Assembly (NCBI GenBank): GCA_023846275.1
Contig: JAIUJO010000185.1
Span: forward strand, 626,229-690,228
Direction: 5' to 3'
Source of the DNA: Vanilla planifolia
Lineage: Eukaryota > Streptophyta > Magnoliopsida > Asparagales > Orchidaceae
DNA length: 64,000 nucleotides
Both the position numbers and the translations under genes were made by a program. Each line of letters opens with the position of its first letter. Position 1 is the stretch's first letter. Shown here one piece after another: positions 44,360 to 57,905 of the stretch. The notes under the pieces were generated by a model. That model was not told the DNA's origin. It made no database searches and worked only from the letters and a program-made list of their open reading frames with translations.

Positions 44360-47300
44360 TAGTTTTAAAAGTAATTCCTTGAGCGGGGGACCTCATCCAT
44401 GTGCTTTTATTACTTACGACTCTAGCTTCACATGATAATATTTAGCGAATGCTTTCTTGCAATCCATTCAATTACTTTATGATAAACTTAGAATGTGAGT
44501 AATAAAAAAACAAGAGGTTATTGATCTATTGGGAGTAACACTCTAAGTTATTTAGATAATAATAAGCTATTTCAGAAGAATACTAATTGATCATCAAAAT
44601 TTGCTTCTGAGTATCAAAGGTGAACAATATTGGAAGGAGATTAATGCTAGAAGAACATGCCAAATTATTAAATATGTAGATGTAACCATTTGTGGAATAA
44701 TAATGGAAAAGATAATTGTATGATCAAGTAACTAAGTCTTCCTTTTGAGTAAAACAATTTCCCCACCATAAAAATTAAACTTCTGAATCAAATACACTAT
44801 GCATGAATTTTCAAATTTGAAATGAAAAATTTTGTATAACTAAAAGCACCACAAGACCATGTCTCATAAAATATGATTAGCTATTGGAGAAAATAGACAA
44901 TTTTAGTAGTAGACTAATTGATATGGCATAACAAGTGGATTATATGGAACAATTGCTCACTAAGATTAAAACAATATGATCAAACTATTCAATTAACAAA
45001 AAGCCATTCCATAAAAAGGTATAAGAAAAACTCAAACAGATTAAATAATCTAGTTAACTTATACCTTGTAGTAAAATCACTCAAATTGAAATTGAAGTTT
45101 TTAAAATGTTGTATATCACCATCATATAATATGCAATAGCATATTGAATTTCATCAATTGTATATTGGTGATGTTCTCAACCTATTTAAGTCAAACAAAA
45201 AAATAATACAATATACAAATATTAGTATGGACCATGTAACCATATTCAAGTAAACATATGTACAGTAAAGAAATTTGTATAGTACGATAAAATATTTTTG
45301 AACTTTAAGCTCTACTCATATTTACTTACCATACGAAAGTCTTGTGGTGTGCTAACATTCTTTCATACCAATTAGATTGACTATAAATAGATATCAGACC
45401 ATATGATTAGTACATTGAATTATACAATCATATGGATTCATGTAATATATTACAATAAAAGTGTATGATTTGCTTAATATTGCTCAATTTTGTGCTTGGA
45501 GTAGGCAAAAACTTGTTTAACTCTGACCACTAAAATTTTTGATGTAATAAAATTCTCTTATTACATTATTCAAACTTGAGAAATTTTACTAACAAATAAA
45601 AAACTCTTATATTATTTTTTTAAAATAATCAACATTGAGTTTAATGTTGAAAGAAGTTTGAAAAAGAAATTTTTAAGTCTAGTACTATTAAATCTTTTGT
45701 CCAATGGAATCCATTTTCCTAACATAGTCAGAGCTAAGAATTTTTTATCGACATAATTTTGTAGATTTTAGTGATTTCATAATATTTCATTTTAGATGAA
45801 TGATAGTACTTTTTTGTTATTATAAATAATTTTTGTTCATATATTATTGTTATAGTTTTGAAAATGTTAAGCAAATTATGATATTAACTATTTATATTCC
45901 ATAAATAAGTTACATTTTTAATTAGTTAATTATGCAAAAATCTTAGGAAAATCTTGATTTATAGATATTTTCCAAATGTTTTTTTTTGGTAAAACATTTG
46001 TGCTAATTTTAATTTTAGTTAAGACATCCTCTATTCTTAAAATATTAAAAGAGTTAACTAATTATAAGTCTGATGGAATAATTTTAATATTTCTTGCACT
46101 AAATTTTTTTATTCCTTTTTAAAATACATTTTAACTACACATGAACACTTGATAAATTAATATCTATGAGAAGATTTATTATGATTGTGTTGTCCATATA
46201 TTAGAGGTTATTATTAAGTTATTGTTATAATTTTTTATTTTTGCAAATATATACGTTTTATTTTGATGTCAGTAGTTTATATTCATTTGTATTTTTAGAT
46301 AATTAATTGTTTAAGTTTTTTAAATTTTTTTTTGAATATTTTTAATATTTTTTTTGTGATAATAATTTTGCCATTTGTAAATGTTTTATCCATTTTTAAC
46401 TTTAATGAATTTTATTTTATGTGATAATTATCATTTTTATACTATAATTTTTTTTGTTAATGATTTTCTTTATCCTTTTTGACTAGTTTTCTCAACCCAT
46501 TATTTTTGAAGCTTTTATCAAACTCATATTATTAGAAACGTTTTGGGTTGACGGCAAAAATACAATAAAAACTTCAAATAAGTTATTAAATTGTTTACAT
46601 GATTTTCTATCTTTTGTTATAATTTTTAGTTAATGTTAGATTTTTGTCTTTGATATATTCTAATCAAATATTTGAATAATAAAGGTTTTTTTTTCTATTG
46701 AATATTTTTTTGTTACAAATATTTACTTCTCCTAGAATTATTATTTTTAACGTTCACCTTTTTTTTGAAAATCATTTCTATTGATTAATGCATTTGAAAC
46801 TTTGACCTCTCAAGTTTTTTATTATGTTAAAACTTTTATCATTTATACATTTGCAATTGAGATGGACTATTAATAGTCTTAAAAAGTTTACTTAAATTCA
46901 CATTTGAATAGGTTGTCAGCATGAAGAAACATGTTAAAGCAAGATTTACAAAATTTTCTTTCAATTTAATATGTTCCCTTTGAAATACCGGTGAATAAAT
47001 TTTTTCTGACATCTACATTTTTTTCTCAACCGAATATCTCAATTAATTCAAAGCATCAATGCAAGATTTACGAATAATTGCTTTGACAATAAATATGCTT
47101 GTTTTTTTAAGTCATTTATAAAATAGATAGGTGACTATGCAACCTTTTTAAGTGATTCTTCACTTCAATAAACATGCTTGTTGTTCATGCTTGTTGGTTT
47201 TCACTTTTAAATTATCATAAAATTTATTATTTTCATATTTATTTGCTAATTAATTAATGCATTTAGATAAATTTTCGTCACAATCAACAAGTGAGATATC

Positions 47301-50300
47301 ATCAAGACTTCAATTAAACATTGCACCTTTGATTTACAAACTTAGTTCGACAGTACATGATGTTACTTTCCATTTCTATTTATTTTGCTTCTTCTCTTTC
47401 TAGTATAAAATAGTGATTTGAAACATTTATCTCCAAATAACATACTAAATCTTACATTGCTATATAACAAGAAAAAAGGTTGTAGACTTTTAGACAAAGC
47501 AAAGTGCAAAAGTTCTTTTCCTCTTGCATTAAGTAGAATAATTATACATGAAATATGGCCCTTATCATCTAGAATAATGCTAAGATGGACAAAAAATCAG
47601 AAAATTATAGTTTACAATTCAAAAAAAATCTTTAAAAGCATTTTGTACAATGTTTAATGTTTCCAATGAAATAAAGGAGGACAATCCACAAAGTTAACAG
47701 ATATTAGAAAAAATTCACCATAAAAAATACAAAAGAATGACCTTTCATTAGGAACTTCTAAATTTCAAACAACCCATTATGACAATAGTTGAAAGGACTA
47801 CACTTGATATAAGAGGAGGAAAATGGTGCCTTTTTGAATTATTAACATAAATGATTTTTTCCAACAATTATTTTGATCATTTGAAATCCTTCCTTAAATT
47901 TATAAACATACTTTTATTGAATAAACAATAGTCAAAACAAATAGAAAAGATACATAAAGCACATAATGATTTGAAATGGCTCTACCATGAGCACAAAGTC
48001 TTCATTAAACCATAGTCAACCTAGCGAGACTTCTACTAAAATAGCAACTTTTGCCATATGGTGGGCATAGTAGACATCCTTTCAACAACTTCATGAATCA
48101 TCAACAGAACACCTACGAGCTTATAGAGATTAACCAACCTTGACCATAACACAATAATAATTATGGTGGTTGATAGATCAAAATTTATAGCACATAGAAA
48201 ACCTTTTATAGCTTTTACCCTAATCCCTTTTTTACAAAAGTGACATAATATCTAAATGTATGATGAAGAAATTACTATGCTTATAATCAACTAAATAAAG
48301 CTAATAGAATGAAATGTGTTCATCCATCAATTCCAACATAAAAAAATAGTTTTACTTATATTCTTTATGAATCACTCATTTCTAAAAGTAAATCAAATTG
48401 ATTTATGTTTTTCCTAGAATAATTAAACTAGCCATTATGATTTTAGCAATTGTCTATAAATTTACAATCAATAAATCATTCTACGACAATAGATAGATAG
48501 AACTGATTGCCCTAATAAACCAGCTATCTGATATTTATGTATTTGTAGCATAAGTTTATCATGCAAGTATGAAATAAATGAATAGATAATACAATGAAAA
48601 GCTTTATTGCCTTCTTTATGTTTTCAATTTTTTTTCTAAATGATCACCAAATTGTACAAGCAAGATAAATTTATTACAATAAGTAAAGGTGATCATAAAT
48701 GTATACAATGAGGTACTAATATAAAATTAAATTTTTCGTAATATGTAGATCTGCAAGGATTATTTTGTACCATATATGATGACAATAATATGATAATGTT
48801 TTTGTTAACAAATTTTAACTTAACAAAAAATTCATACACATAAAGAGAATTTGATATTTCTATAACCACGTTGTAACATTTTTTTCTTTTGTCCTCTATG
48901 TAATGAATGAAAAGAAATGAATCACACAAGTAAAACATTCTTCTTTATACTATTTCTTATAAACGTTATGCAAAAACACAAAACAAAATTCCTACTCTTA
49001 TGTGAAAGATACAACTTACTAACAAGAAGAGGTTTGTCATTAAATCATAAATGAAGAATCATATCAATATGACAAATTATATCATACATGTTCAACTCAT
49101 TTATAGTTTAATGAAGACTAGGGATTCTCATAAGAAATAAAAAGTTTACACATGAAAAAGAGTTTGTATAAATATTACAAGTAGAAGAACTCAATCCTTA
49201 AAACATTAAAAAGAATACGACAAGATAGATAATTAGTAAAAGAATGTTCACACTTGATATTTCTATCTCAAATGATAATCATATATATATAATGAGATCA
49301 TTGTAAATATATGACCTAGTTATAGTTCTAATTTTTACTTGAAAATTAATAAAAAAAACTAGATCATACATATGTAGCATTAGTCATCATATTTGATTGC
49401 CATAAACTAGTGAAAATATTAAGCTTATTTTAAACTTATTTTCTTAATTTATATCACATATTTTGAGTTTATGATATATGGTATTGAATATCATGAGTTC
49501 TAGAGTTTAAAATGTCAAATGAAACCCAAGAATGGTTTAATTTGAATGATTTCTTCATTTCTTTTGAAGTAATTATAGCTTATCTATAAATAAAAGGTTT
49601 ATTGATTTTACCAATTAAAATGTAATGAACATAAGATGTTGAAATGGTTTAGCAACAACATTTGAAGCAAACCCACTTGACCCTAGATCAGGAAGTTAAT
49701 CAAGCCATTAAACGAAGCCATAAATCTTCAATCAAACTTAAGGTGCATGTATGCCATGCTCTATCACAATTTTTCACTTTCACTAGTTATTACTACATAT
49801 TCATAATAACTCAACAAACAATTACTACATATTACCTTCATAAAATTGCTTATGATTTTAATGATTTTCAATTTAATTATTTTTAAAATAAGATATCATT
49901 AATTATTTTTTTGGATTATATTTTGTGTCCACTACAACAAAAGTTTTTTTAATATTTTAAATTTCCTTTAGATATCTAAACTTTTTTTCCATGGGATTTT
50001 GCTATTTTTTAAAATTTTTTGTTAAATTACAAAATTTTTGTAGACAATATATGCAAATAGTTCTCAACATTTTTAGTGTTGAGCTACAATAATGACATAT
50101 TTATATGTTAAAATTCATAACAATTTCTATTTATAAAATTAAGTTTATTTAGCTTACGTTAATAAAAAATGTACATGGTAATGTATTTTTCAAGATATTC
50201 AGATCTTTTCTTAAATTAATTTTCTCTATTTTTAAAAATAAAATTATCATATTTTTTTAAAGAGTTTATTATTTATTAAAATAATATAAATAATTGCTTA

Positions 50301-53300
50301 AGTCCTTTCTATTTTAATAATAAGAAAACTCTTTTGTTGATGCACAAGTGAGAATATTGTCTCATGAATATATTAAATAAATAAATTTTACATGCCTATT
50401 TTCTACTTCTAAGTATTTTATATCATTCATTTATATGACATAACATTCCTACTTCTAATTAAATAATCAATTAATTCATATATTATATAATAGAAAAGTT
50501 AACCTTTAACAAATATTTTATTAGTGTATCATGTAAATCATTTTAACTTTTTAATAATTTTCTCACTTCATTTGCATAAATATTTTATGTTTTAAAATAA
50601 TCTATTTTCAACTGTTTTTTATTTACATGCAACATCATTTGCCTATGGACATTTGTTAAGATTTAAATATTATGAATATTGTCACAAAAATTTCTGCACA
50701 CATTGTTTTTATTTTTTTAGTTATTTCATTATTATCATTTTTTCAAACTTTCAACATTCTAAATTTCTTGATTTACAACATGATGATTATTTTTCTTGCA
50801 TTATTAGCAAAATGTTTTGTTAATATACCATATAGATATTTTAATGAACATCAATTTTTTTAATATTAATCATATATATTTTATGTATTTTTTTAAATTT
50901 CTTTTTTAATATAGTATTGATTATAATCTTTAGACAAAAAGCTATGCACATGTATTGTATTTGTGTAATACAACTAAATTTGGGTGCATAGTTTCTTAAC
51001 TTTTTAAAATGGTAAATTTTTTAATAATATTTGTTATATTTAATATTTCATTGTAAAAAATTAATGTTTCGAAATGTTGCTTTGCTAAGAAAATTTTAGT
51101 TCATGTTAGTAATGTATTTAAATATTCATAAATTTCCACTATATTAACGCTTTTTTCTTTTTTTATCTCTAATAAAGGACTTATAATTCTTATATTAGTA
51201 AAAATAAATTTTGATGACTTACACATTGAATTAGATATGCTAAATGAGTGATTTTTAAAAACATCTTTTATTATTTTTTTAATTTTTTAAGATATATTTA
51301 ATTTGATGATTATTAATTTTCATTTTTTTTCATATTTTATATTTATTCTAGAACATTCATTTTGTATCTTTTTTTGGTAACGTTCTATTTGTACAAATCT
51401 TAATTGTTTTTTCTTTGTATTACATATATCTCATTTCATTTTCTACAAATTGTCTTTTTATTTAATGATACTTTTTTATGATTATTATTTGATTCTATAT
51501 ACTGTATATGATTAATTAATGTTTTAATTTTTTTGGGACTTTTTATTTTAATTTAAAATGTTTCCTTGCATTCCATAATATTTTTCAAAAAGGATTTGTG
51601 CTTAGCCTTTATCAAGTTGTTCATTTTTCCGTTTCTTTATTAAAAAGTTAATTTTTCTAATATATTAATTTTTTAAATTTTATACTTGAAAAACACTTTT
51701 TTTATTGATATATTGCAGATTAAAAAAGGAGTTTTAACAAAATATCAAAAACAAATATAAAATAACTTGTTATTTCTTTATAATTTGTTATTTTGTGTTC
51801 CAATATTTGAAAGTTTTTTTTTTGAAAAAACATGATATTCTTTTTATATTTTGTGCATTGTAATTGAAAAAGATGTATAATAATTGAATGACTATATTTA
51901 CTTTTTATTTAACATAATATGAAAAATTCTTAACAAAAAATTTTTTTTGTCAATATTTAGTAATTCATACTATATTAGATATAATTATTTGGCATTATAT
52001 ATGAATTTGAAAATTTTAAATATGTTTTTTAATTTTATCATTTTACAAAAAAAGTGTTTTTTTTCTTTAATTTTCATGCCTTATTTATAGAACAATTTTT
52101 GAAATTTGTTGTAATCTTATGTTTTTGAATTATGATACCTTAAATTTTACATTTTTTATTTTGTAGCACACTATCTTTTTTCACTAAAGTATTATTTGTA
52201 TTAGTATGCATGATTAATTATATAATGATACTTTATAATCATATTTTCAATATTATTGAGTTTTGAATTGTAAATTAATTCGTATATAGCTTTTGGATGT
52301 AATTATTATTTTTATTACATTTTTATGTAACATATCATTGATAAATTCTGCACATTGTTTTAATATTTTAATGTGTAACTATTTCAGGATTTTTAAAAAC
52401 TTGTATTTCTTTAACCCTTTCCACATTTCTTGAAAATTTTTTATTTTTATTAATTTTTTTATTATTTTTACAACAATGGTATTTGGCAACGCAAACTACT
52501 AGTAATGTTTTATATTGTCATGTAGTCAAAACTTATACATTGTAAATTTCGTGTATGTTAATAATTTCAAATTATTTTTTTATTCTTTATCATTTGCCAT
52601 CTACAAAAGTTTTTACTATGCTTATATTAATAAAAAATATATTTTTTATGACATATATTTTTTATTAAATATTTTAATACTGTATTGTTTCATTAGTTTT
52701 TTATTTTTTATTTTCTTTCACAATATATTTTTTGTGATTATTGTTTATCAATAATTTCTTTCATAGATGTATTTAATTAGTTCACATGTGTTAATTATTT
52801 ACATTTCATTTCTTGTGATTGTTTATGATTTTAAGTAACATAAAGCTTAGCATGCTAATATTTTTTAGGAAACCACTTCCTTGAATGTGATGCATGTTCG
52901 AATATTTTAATTTCAAATACTTTTGTACTTTTGATCTATTATTATAATTCTAATTAATTTTATTTATTTATTAAACATTGAGTATAATTACTTTTTTATT
53001 TCAAATTCTAAACTAATTTGTTATTCATTAAATATTTAATTGTGATAGTAGCTTTCTTTTTCTTCAAGTTCAAAATTTTTTTTGAACTAAAATATTAGTT
53101 TCATTGTACTGTTGATAAATTTATGTCATAATTATTTTTTAATTTTAATATTTTTAAGTTTTAATACATTTTTTGTGATCAAATTCCCCCAAAATGTTTT
53201 TTTTAAATTGTATGTACCCAAATTTTAATAATTTTAGCTGGGTATCTCTTGAAATTTTTTAGTTTTCTTTTTTTAAAATTTTTTTCTATTTATTCTAACA

Positions 53301-53880
53301 TACATATAAAAAATGTATTGAAGCTTTTCATTTTATATTATATAAAGGATTTTGTTGCTTTCAAAAAAATGTATATTTATTGTGATAATTTTTATTATTT
53401 TGTGTACACATTTTTTGAGATATTAAAAATTCATATTTATAATTAATTTTGTTTTATATTAGTATGTGATAATCATGAAGTCAAGCTAAATATTTGCTCA
53501 TATTTTATTGAGCTTAGTATTATATTAGTTAAATGTCAAGTTTAATTGTAGTAGTTTGAGTTTGTTCAAGCAAAGTTATAGCTTAAAGAATTGAAAAAAT
53601 TTTGATAATTTAAATTACTAACTTTAGAGCCAACACATTCTATTTGAGGAGTTGCTAATCTACAAAAAATAATATTTTTAGATCTTTATGAATAGCTTGT
53701 TAAAACTTGTAATTTCTACGCAATTATTCCACAAATGATTGTCCTTTTTTATACATATTTAAGTTTGTATTTATGTTGCATTTGTTTTTAAATTAAGATA
53801 TTTGACTTTTTGAAATCTTATAAATATTCAAATAATTTTCATATATATATTATTTTTTAAATCTTATAAACATTTTTTAC
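44360..53880. other. Long AT-rich, T-biased gene-free stretch
   Basis: About 9.5 kb with no domain, RNA gene or repeat that I can support. From about 45.6 to 47.2 kb and again from 49.9 to 53.5 kb the + strand is strongly T-rich. The few open frames of 60-81 codons (for example 50,672-50,863 and 52,515-52,754) encode Phe/Ile/Tyr-rich strings typical of T-rich noncoding DNA. Ancient transposon remnants are likely but beyond recognition by eye. Confidence 0.6.
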
Positions 53881-53889
53881 ACCATAAAG

Positions 53890-54350
53890 CCTGAAGAACT
53901 TTACTAAGGTTTATTGCCCACAATATAGGCATGGACCTTAAGGAGCCACATGTTTGGTGCCTGATAAAAACCAAGACAAGTTAGCATAGGATATCGATTT
54001 AATGCACGATTCTTACAGCAGTTTTGGGTCAATTGGTTTAAAGCATAACTCCTTAACTGACTTTATGTTATGGAGTTACTCATGAATTGGTTAAGGATCT
54101 GGGATAAGTAAGACTCATATTTATGTATATGCATTGGTGACCTAGGTCATGACTTTCTAAAAACACCATGGGGTTGCCAACCTCACTAGGTTGAATCATA
54201 ATGAAAACATTATAAGCATAAATCACATGAACTATTTTGCAATGTGAGACAAAAAAATGCTATTGCCAAATTTGAGCTTTTCTACACCAACTGATAGCAC
54301 ATTTTTGCTATCAAACAGTCCTAATTATGTTAGTATTCGTGAATTATTTT
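53890..54350 (+). repeat. Possible LTR fragment
   Basis: This less AT-rich patch contains ccaacctcactaggtt (54,178), an AAGCATAAAT run and caatgtgagac (54,239), in the same order as related motifs at 32,388, 32,609 and 32,695 in and just upstream of the copia-1 5' LTR. The caatgtg(a/g)gac motif is common in plant LTRs. Similarity is patchy, so this is a suggestion only. Confidence 0.3.
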
Positions 54351-54480
54351 CTTACATCTAGCCATTCATCTGCAATAGTTGATTAACCTATTTAATGTCT
54401 CTCTCCCTTTGTTAAGAATAACCAATTTAACATCGCCTTTGATCTAGATTTTTATTCTAATGTTCTAGATCATTATCCTA

Positions 54481-54644
54481 TTTTTTTTATGAAACTATAA
54501 TATATTAAAGTCAAAAGTGGCATAAGCCATACAATTATTTCGCATATGAGATCCTCACTGAGGATTAAACATGAAATCTATCAGCATAAGTTTGATGAGG
54601 GGCTTAGGAAGGGATTCCCTGGATTCCCAGATGGACTCATTACA
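54481..54644 (-). other. LINE-B 3' UTR and A8 tail remnant
   Basis: Follows the stop codon of the RNase H frame (TGA, complement of 54,645-54,647). About 155 noncoding bases end at a run of eight T on the + strand, which is A8 on the element strand and the expected trace of target-primed reverse transcription. Only eight A remain, consistent with tail shortening. Confidence 0.65.
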
Positions 54645-55043
54645 TCATGCAGCACGTGCCACCAAGTCAGCAGGTGCATTCCCTTCTCTATGTATATGAG
54701 AAAATCTAATTGCCTCCAGACATCTGGAGTACCTGACAGTCTCAGCAAAGTGGCCAGCCACAGGAGGGTGAGATATCATCTCACGGACCTCCTGAGGTGC
54801 CATCATCGAGTCAATCTGAATCTCCATGACCCTGTGGTGGGGAAGGGAACCCCTTAGCATGTTAAGGGCCTCGAGCATAGCCTGGACCTCCAACACATCA
54901 GCAGCTTGAGAGAAAGCCTTCTTACCAGCCACCAAGAGCGTCCTCCCCATGCAGTCTCTAACCACCAGGCCAAGGCCAGCAGTGTTATCCCCAACCACAG
55001 CATCGCAATTCACTTTTATCCATCCTGTTGGGGGGGAACCCAA
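54645..55043 (-). pseudogene. LINE-B ORF2 RNase H domain (frame intact)
   Basis: RVT_3-type RNase H, which removes RNA from the RNA/DNA hybrid and is typical of plant LINEs. In order: GWIKVNCDAVV (first Asp), GLGLVVRD, ADVLEVQAMLEALN (Glu), MEIQIDSMM (second Asp) and HIHREGNAPADLVARAA (His and last Asp). All catalytic positions are kept and the 132-codon frame is uninterrupted, with a normal C-terminal end. The apparent start Met is not real: the upstream protein reads DWVPPQQDG and shifts into this frame at the G7/C7 run at 55,030-55,036, where C8 would restore the family's W-PPP-GW-K-N pattern. It is part of ORF2, not an independent host gene. Confidence 0.9.
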
Positions 55044-56050
55044 TCATGGTTTACAAGCAGGCCTGAAGAGCTGCAAGGATTCCCACTAAACAGGGATGAA
55101 TAGAAGTTTTCTTGCCTTACTGCAGAAATCACCTCGATCTTGATCTTCCATAGCAATGTGCACGACATGATCATCAGATTGTTATGCCTCATCGCATTTG
55201 TCCTTGCCCAAACATAGTACAAGGTGGTGGCCAGCGTAGCAGCATACCCAGCGCTCGCTCCACGTCGTGCTGCCGGCGAACCCATGAACCTCAGGAGCTG
55301 GTCAAGGAGAGTAAGCCTAGCACCCACACCGACGGGCCGTCCCAGCACAGCCACTACCCCATGGGCCTGGCAGTCATCCCAGACCTCCTTGGCATGCGGG
55401 CAGTCCCAGAACATGTGCTGCATGGATTACTCTACCGCGCAGCCCCATTGGCAGTTGTTGTTCTCGAGCATTCCTCTGTGGGCCAGCCACGCCTCTGCAG
55501 GGATGAAATCACCGACGACTTGCCACATGAACATTTGCACCCTCGTCACTACTTTAATCATCCATATGCCCCTCATCTCGTCTGCGTCACGCCGGCCACC
55601 CCGCCTTACTGTGTCATCAGCTCTGCGCACCACGTGCATATAGATTCTCCAGCTATCTACCCTCACCGTCTCGGTGTGCGTCCAGAGGAGTGTGTCCTTA
55701 GCCGATGTCTAGGCTCTAGGGAGATGCAGAATTCTGTCAATCAGCTCCTCGCCCACCCATGCAAGTATATTGTCCACGTCCCACACCCCGACAATAGTGA
55801 TGCATTCAGCCATGCTCGCCTGCCAAATGATGTTCATGTTGATGAAGTTTGACCAGCAGCAAAGTGGAAAGACGCCTAACCAATTATCCTTCGCAAATCT
55901 CATCATCCTTCCATCGCCGATTCGCCAAACAACAATCGACACTGCTTTAAGCACTGCCTCTAGCACCAGTCTACATGCATGATATGCATTATGGGAACTT
56001 TCATAACATGATTCATCATCGTGTACTTCCACCTCATAATTTCTTCCCAA
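55016..56050 (-). pseudogene. LINE-B ORF2 zf-RVT and connecting region
   Basis: One reading frame broken by two nonsense codons. From 56,050: VVWRIGDGRMMRFAKDNWLG (linker W-IG-G----F--DNWL), then TAG at 55,709-55,711, then VTRVQMFMWQVVGDFIP and NNNCQWGCAVE, then TAA at 55,427-55,429, then MQHMFWDCPHAKEVW. The C-x-x-x-C and H-FW-C residues form the zf-RVT zinc-binding pattern found between RT and RNase H in plant LINEs. The remainder to 55,016 is the poorly conserved spacer before RNase H. It lies one frame off the RT segment upstream. Confidence 0.85.
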
Positions 56051-56103
56051 AGGCTCGCCTCGCGGCTATGAATGTGTTTGCAATTATTCATTTGCAAAAC
56101 GCA

Positions 56104-57320
56104 CTACCATACAAGGAAGATTCGAAGTCCAAGCCCACCAGCGGCCTTCGTCAAAGTGACGCAATCCCAGGGGGCATAATGCATCGTGTGTGCACTGCTC
56201 GTCCCGTTCCATAAAAACCTTCTAATTCTCTTTACTATGTCGTCAATTACTCCCGCTGGCATGGCACACTGATGTAGAATATGACTTGGGATGACAATGA
56301 GAACAGAGGAGGCTAAGGCAGCTCTGCCCGCGAGCGACAGCGGACAAATCCGCCAATTGGCCACCACGGCATCAATCCTCTGAAGCATGAAGCTGAGGTG
56401 AGCTTTACTCCGGTGCCTCAGAGCAATAGGGACCTCGAGGTATGTGAGCATCCAGCCTTGCTCCATATGAAGTTTCCTCGACACCAGCTTAGCTTTCTTC
56501 TTCCTGATCTTCGTGTTGAAATATACTTTGGAATTCAGAAGGTTGACGCGGAGCTCTACAGCTTCCCTGAATGTCCACATGATTCTCCGCACAGCGCGTG
56601 ATGGCCCAATAGCCTTACAGAAATTCCGCCGTGATCCCGTCAATACCCGGGGCTTTGTTTCTCTTGATTCCCTGCATGGTCACAATTATCTCGCTCTCGG
56701 TGACCCTGTAGCCAAGTTTGGAGGCTATTTCTTCGTACACAATACAAAACAGCATAGAGATCAGCAGCAAGGCCACCCGCCCCCCACATCGCCACTTTTA
56801 TTCAAAGTAAGCCGAAAGGATAGTCGTGATGCTTTCAGGTGTATCTGTCACCTTGTCCTTCGCATACCTCAGCTGAGTAATTCGGTTTGTCCGGGCACGA
56901 GCCGTGCCAGCAGCATGGAAAAAAATGGTGTTGCTATCCCCAAGCTGCGCCCCATGCACTTTCGCTCATTGACACCACCGTTGTTCCTCATGTGCACAGC
57001 CACGGTGGAAAGCCGTGATCATGTGACCAAGCCGCATACTCTCTTCCTCCGTTAGTCCCTCCCAGGATTCCTTTGTTTGTAGTTCATCGATGCTTCTTTC
57101 TAGCTCCGTGTTTCTATTGACAATGTTCCCCACCTCCTCCTAGCTCCACCTTCGCATTGCCACCAGCAAGCATTTGAATTTTGTCATAATAGCCTCCATG
57201 CAATTCCCCCCACACGTCTGTGCCATGCTCAGTTCACGACTCAAAACGACTGCGGGAAGTCCAACCACACACTTTCGAATTTGAGCCTTCGATTGTTCGG
57301 TCGTAGATTTCTGCACCCAA
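56104..57320 (-). pseudogene. LINE-B ORF2 reverse transcriptase, palm core deleted
   Basis: N-terminal part from about 57,290: RRLKFESVWLDFPQSF, then GDSNTIFFHAAGTARARTN (about 56,887-56,941; family GD-NT-FFH---R-R-N), an in-frame TAA near 56,791, then KRNKAPGIDGITAEF (about 56,624-56,668; family PG-DG---EF). Without any LI-P, GLRQGDPLSP or FADD motifs it passes to the C-terminal part (56,104-about 56,600): VNLLNSKVYFN, YLEVPIALRHR, NWRICPLSLAGRAAL, RIRRFLWNG and AGGLGL. About 230 residues of palm, including both catalytic aspartates, are missing at about 56,590-56,630. The domain cannot be active. Confidence 0.88.
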
Positions 57321-57905
57321 GATCAACCAACAACAGGCAATGATCAGACCCAAGCCAGCACAGGTGTTGCACAGAGCATTCAGGAAAGACCTGCATCCCA
57401 GTACAGTTCATGAGGACTTGATCAGGTCAGTCCAGGATTCGTGCGCCACCCTGCTTCTCATTGCACCAGGTAAAGTGATTGCTGGTGAAGCCCATGTCTA
57501 CTAGCAGCAGCTCCTACATAAGGTCAGCAAGTTCTTACTATCGCTTACCATAGATGAACTTCTTCCAGCCCCATCTCTCTTCTTATGCCATCACAAGGTT
57601 GAGATCCCCTACGACAATTAGTGGGTCGTCCCCGTTGGACATACGCCTGATAACATCCCAGACCTCTCGACGCTTGTGGTGGTGTTTAGGGCCGTAGACA
57701 ACGAAACTATTTATCTTGCTAGCACCACATAGCCTCACCTCGCAAGCCACAACATGCGTTGAAGCCTGCACAATCGTGATATCCACCCATCTCTTCCATC
57801 AGGGCCATGACTGCAACATTCCCCTGGTGTACAATCCTTTGCAGGTATCTTCTTGACTTCTTGTCTCTAACTCCTATGATATTCCAAACCGAAAAATGCA
57901 TCTTC
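57321..57905 (-). pseudogene. LINE-B ORF2 endonuclease domain
   Basis: Opens with MHFSVWNIIGVRDKKSRRYL (about 57,900), equivalent to WN-RG-----R, and ALMEEM with the catalytic Glu region. A frameshift near 57,780-57,800 then leads to ACEVRLCGASKINSFVVYGP, REVWDVIRRM and DPLIVVGDLNLVMA (57,583-57,786; family VY---R--LW and GDFN, here GDLN). Further on come MGFTS, HFTWCNEKQGGARILD (about 57,427-57,485) and SDH at 57,340-57,348. Compared with the family, roughly 50-60 residues between the Glu block and the CEV strand seem to be missing, suggesting a second deletion. Confidence 0.85.

Noticed and set aside
54645..55043. RNase H as an independent host gene
   Set aside because: It continues directly from the LINE-B zf-RVT spacer across a homopolymer shift and has the RVT_3 position at the end of ORF2.
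55184..57055. + strand open frames of 222, 139 and 180 codons across LINE-B
   Set aside because: They lie antisense to recognisable zf-RVT and reverse transcriptase motifs on the - strand and contain no motif of their own; shadows of the LINE.
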